Shown here piece after piece: positions 14,782 to 17,044 of a DNA stretch of 17,044 nt (its first letter is position 1; every line of letters starts with the position of its first letter). Both the position numbers and the translations under genes were made by a program. Source of the stretch: Flavobacteriales bacterium UBA5933 (GTDB lineage Bacteria > Bacteroidota > Bacteroidia > Flavobacteriales > Weeksellaceae); the NCBI GenBank assembly GCA_002430925.1, contig DJDD01000097.1, positions 1 to 17,044 on the forward strand. Direction: 5' to 3'. The notes beneath the pieces were generated by a model, which did not search any database, was not told the DNA's origin, and saw nothing but the letters and a program-made list of their open reading frames with translations.

Positions 14782-15933
14782 ATGATGCAGAAGAGTTTAT
14801 TATTTATTTTAGGTATTGTTTGTTCTTTTATTTTAGTTGGATTTATTCCTAAAATTAAAACTGATTTAAGAGAAATAAAAGATCCAACAATTATTGATAT
14901 AGTGAACAGTTATAAGAAAAACTTATCTGAATGGCCAAAACCTTTTATAGATAAAGGTATAGCTTGGGAAGAATTTGCACCATTAGAAAGAGATCCTGAT
15001 TTAGTAAAAAAACAAAAAGAACCTTTAGCCGTTTTAGGCAAAATGTTATTCTTTGATCCTAAATTGTCAGGATCAAATCAAATTTCTTGTAGTTCTTGCC
15101 ATGATCCTGAACTAGCTTGGAACGATCAACGAGGTGTTTCATTAGGTAATGATCACTTAAGAGGGAAAAGAAATACACCAAGTTTATATAATGTAGGAAG
15201 TCGTACATCTTTTTTTTGGGATGGTAGAGCTACAACACTTGAAGAACAAGCTGGGGGGCCTATTTCTGCACATAATGAAATGGATATGGAGCCTAAAAAG
15301 CTTGCTAAAAAATTAAAAAAATATAAAGACTATAAAATTCTTTTTAAAGAAGCTTTTGGTGATGATAATATAGATTATAATAGAATTACAAAAGCTTTAG
15401 CATCATTTCAAAAAACAATAGTGAGTCGTCCAACAAGATTTGATCGTTTTTTATTAGGAAATTATAAAGCAATGTCTTATGAAGAAATTTATGGAATGCA
15501 TTTGTTTAGAACTAAAGCTAGATGTATGAATTGCCATAATGGTAAATATTTAACAGATGAATCTTTCCATAATATAGGGTTAGATTTTTATAAAACAAAA
15601 TATGAAGATCTTGGTAGATATCTTGTAACTCATGATTTAAATGATTTGGGTAAGTTTAAAACACCATCACTTAGAGAGTTAATGACTACTAAACCATGGA
15701 TGCATACTGGAGGATTTATTGATTTAGAAGGTATTATAAATTTTTATAATGTGCGACCAAGTGATCAGAAAATGATAGAAAATAAAAAGAAAGATCCTAT
15801 GTATCCAATTACAGATAGTCTTATAAAACCTTTACATCTTACACGTGATGAAAAACAGGCTATTGTTAGTTTTTTAAAAGTGTTAAGTGGAACAAATACA
15901 AGAATGGAGCGTCCATATTTTCCTACAAAATAA
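14782..15933 (+). CDS. Di-haem cytochrome c peroxidase (CcpA/MauG family)
   Basis: A periplasmic enzyme that reduces hydrogen peroxide to water with electrons from small cytochromes. The 383-aa product has an N-terminal signal or anchor segment (MMQKSLLFILGIVCSFILVGF), the first haem site CSSCH (Cys103, Cys106, His107) and the second CMNCH (Cys248, Cys251, His252). Conserved family segments include GKRNTPSLYNVG, FFWDGRATTLEEQA, HNEMDME, and FKTPSLRELMTTKPWMHTGG near the C-terminus. Two ATGs (14782, 14785) are possible; a TTG at 14779 is less likely. It follows recO after 129 bp with its own -7 box. MauG-like enzymes share this fold, so a specialised oxidase role cannot be excluded. Confidence 0.93.
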   Translation: MMQKSLLFILGIVCSFILVGFIPKIKTDLREIKDPTIIDIVNSYKKNLSEWPKPFIDKGIAWEEFAPLERDPDLVKKQKEPLAVLGKMLFFDPKLSGSNQISCSSCHDPELAWNDQRGVSLGNDHLRGKRNTPSLYNVGSRTSFFWDGRATTLEEQAGGPISAHNEMDMEPKKLAKKLKKYKDYKILFKEAFGDDNIDYNRITKALASFQKTIVSRPTRFDRFLLGNYKAMSYEEIYGMHLFRTKARCMNCHNGKYLTDESFHNIGLDFYKTKYEDLGRYLVTHDLNDLGKFKTPSLRELMTTKPWMHTGGFIDLEGIINFYNVRPSDQKMIENKKKDPMYPITDSLIKPLHLTRDEKQAIVSFLKVLSGTNTRMERPYFPTK

Positions 15934-15968
15934 GTTATTTTTCATTAGTCTAAATTAAATTTATTTGA

Positions 15969-15976
15969 TAATTTTG
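15969..15976 (+). promoter_or_regulatory. -7 box of the interrupted T9SS gene (TAATTTTG)
   Basis: An exact TAnnTTTG match ending 14 bp before the ATG at 15991. It overlaps the in-frame GTG at 15976, which argues against that codon as the start. No -33 TTTG is evident. Confidence 0.5.
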
Positions 15977-15990
15977 TGGAAATTAAGTAC

Positions 15991-17001
15991 ATGAAAAGAA
16001 TTTTTACACTATTATCATTAGCAATAATAACTGTTGTTAATGCTCAGTATGATGGATTTGCTTATAATACAGCATTAAATAGCAACGGTTGGACAACTTA
16101 TTCAGGAGCAGAGGGACAATTAATTCCTCTTACGACTCCGTCAGATGATGGAAATAGTTTAGCTTATTCAGGAATTCCTACATAAAAAGGAAATAGAATA
16201 TTTTTAACTCCAGCAAATACAGAAGATGTTACAAAATCATTTGATGAAGAAGCAACAAAATCAGCTTATGCATCTTTTTTAATAAAAGTAACTGATACTT
16301 CTACAGCACATCCAAATACTTTTGCTTATGCACCAACAGGATATTTTTTTCATTTTTCACCTAATACAGGTACTATAGGAACAACTGGATTAGTAGGAAG
16401 ATTAGGTATTAGACAAGGAAGTAATAGTAATAAATTTAATATAGCATTATTAAATACAACAGGTGGTTCGGCTTCATTAACAGATTTATATGGGCAAACT
16501 CCTATAGAATATAATATTAATGAAACTTATTTTGTTGTTGTAAAATATGATATGTCTGGTGAAAAAGGAAAATCTAGTATTTGGATTAATTCTTTATCTG
16601 AAAATAATCCAACACATGAATCTGAATTTGGTTCATCTACAAAACTTTCTGTAATTAAAAGTGTAGGATTTAGAGAGGCTCCGAATGGAGGTAATATAGA
16701 AATAGATGAGGTTCGTTTAGGATCTACTTGGGATGAAGTTACTAAAGTAACTTTATCAACAGATGATATTATAGATAAAAATAGAAATATTATATCTAAT
16801 AACTTAATTATAGACCAGTTTAAAGTATTAAGTAATCAACAAACATTTATGGAAATTTATTCTTTAAATGGTCAATTAGTTAAATCAAGTAAATTAGCAC
16901 AACAAAGTAATGTGAATATATCTAATTTATCAAGTGGAATTTATGTAATTAAAATTACGGAAGGAGCAAAAACGTATATACAAAAAGTAATTAAAAAGTA
17001 A
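15991..17001 (+). pseudogene. T9SS-secreted protein, interrupted by an in-frame stop
   Basis: One reading frame of 337 codons, broken by a single TAA at 16183-16185. The first part has a signal peptide (MKRIFTLLSLAIITVVNAQ) and the start of an extracellular domain (YDGFAYNTALNSNGWTTYSG). Beyond the stop the same frame runs without another stop through KGNRIFLTPANTEDVTKSF, a beta-rich body, and a type A T9SS sorting domain (from about 16780 to the end) with MEIYSLNGQLVKSS and LSSGIYVIKI, ending YIQKVIKK. No frameshift is needed, so this is either a fresh nonsense mutation or a sequencing error. The upstream product would be a secreted 64-residue stub. A downstream restart at ATG 16552 would lack a signal peptide. 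The protein's function is unknown to me. Confidence 0.85.
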
Positions 17002-17014
17002 TTAAAAAGTAATT
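16982..17014 (+). repeat. Three tandem copies of AAAAAGTAATT
   Basis: Three perfect 11-bp units (16982-16992, 16993-17003, 17004-17014), followed by an A/T stretch with about four AAAAT-like units to 17040. The first two units encode the last residues, VIKK, and the stop of the T9SS sorting domain. Confidence 0.85.
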
Positions 17015-17044
17015 AAAAAAAAATAAAATAAAATAAAAATGCCA

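Noticed and set aside
15976..15990. Upstream GTG start for the T9SS gene (MEIKY extension)
   Set aside because: The GTG overlaps a -7 promoter box, and the ATG at 15991 gives a clean signal peptide.
16183..16185. Programmed stop-codon readthrough or recoding
   Set aside because: The codon is TAA, not the TGA or TAG used for selenocysteine or pyrrolysine, and no following structure suggests recoding. A mutation or sequencing error is simpler.

Overview
The window looks like chromosomal DNA from a low-GC member of the Flavobacteriia (Bacteroidota), most likely Flavobacteriaceae. The evidence is strong A+T bias, no Shine-Dalgarno sequences, repeated TAnnTTTG (-7) promoter boxes, several paired with an upstream TTTG (-33), a type IX secretion (T9SS) component (PorZ), a cargo-type T9SS C-terminal domain, and an HU-CCDC81/SPOR envelope protein typical of this phylum. 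The genus cannot be fixed from the sequence. Nearly everything is core genome; I found no prophage, IS element, CRISPR array or defence island.

Layout. Positions 1-255 hold a structured intergenic element that resembles a widespread Flavobacteriia RNA (candidate Flavo-1), then the argH terminator. argH (arginine biosynthesis) runs leftward to 1557. A 536-bp divergent spacer (1558-2093) carries the argH promoter and a long, apparently structured acnB leader. Two unrelated aconitases follow in tandem, AcnB and a mitochondrial-type AcnA, separated by a strong terminator. From 7374 to 8497 everything lies on the minus strand: three identical tRNA-Glu(TTC) genes, rpsT (bS20) and a fourth, different tRNA-Glu(TTC), with recognisable promoters and terminators.

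From 8656 a lipoprotein NlpC/P60 peptidase converges on an inner-membrane HU-CCDC81/SPOR protein across a shared bidirectional terminator. That protein is divergent from dprA. dprA, porZ and recO follow on the plus strand, and porZ and recO overlap by one base, so two RecA-mediator genes flank a T9SS cell-surface component. A di-haem cytochrome c peroxidase comes next. The window ends with a T9SS-exported protein gene broken by one in-frame TAA, with a 3 x 11-bp tandem repeat over its stop codon.

Functional themes are the TCA cycle (AcnB, AcnA), arginine synthesis (ArgH), translation (bS20, glutamate tRNAs), cell-wall remodelling (NlpC/P60, SPOR), homologous recombination (DprA, RecO), T9SS surface attachment (PorZ) and periplasmic peroxide reduction (CCP). 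I do not see a clearly new multi-gene system. The best leads are the structured element at the left edge, the acnB leader, the multi-copy tRNA-Glu/rpsT locus and the interrupted T9SS gene.
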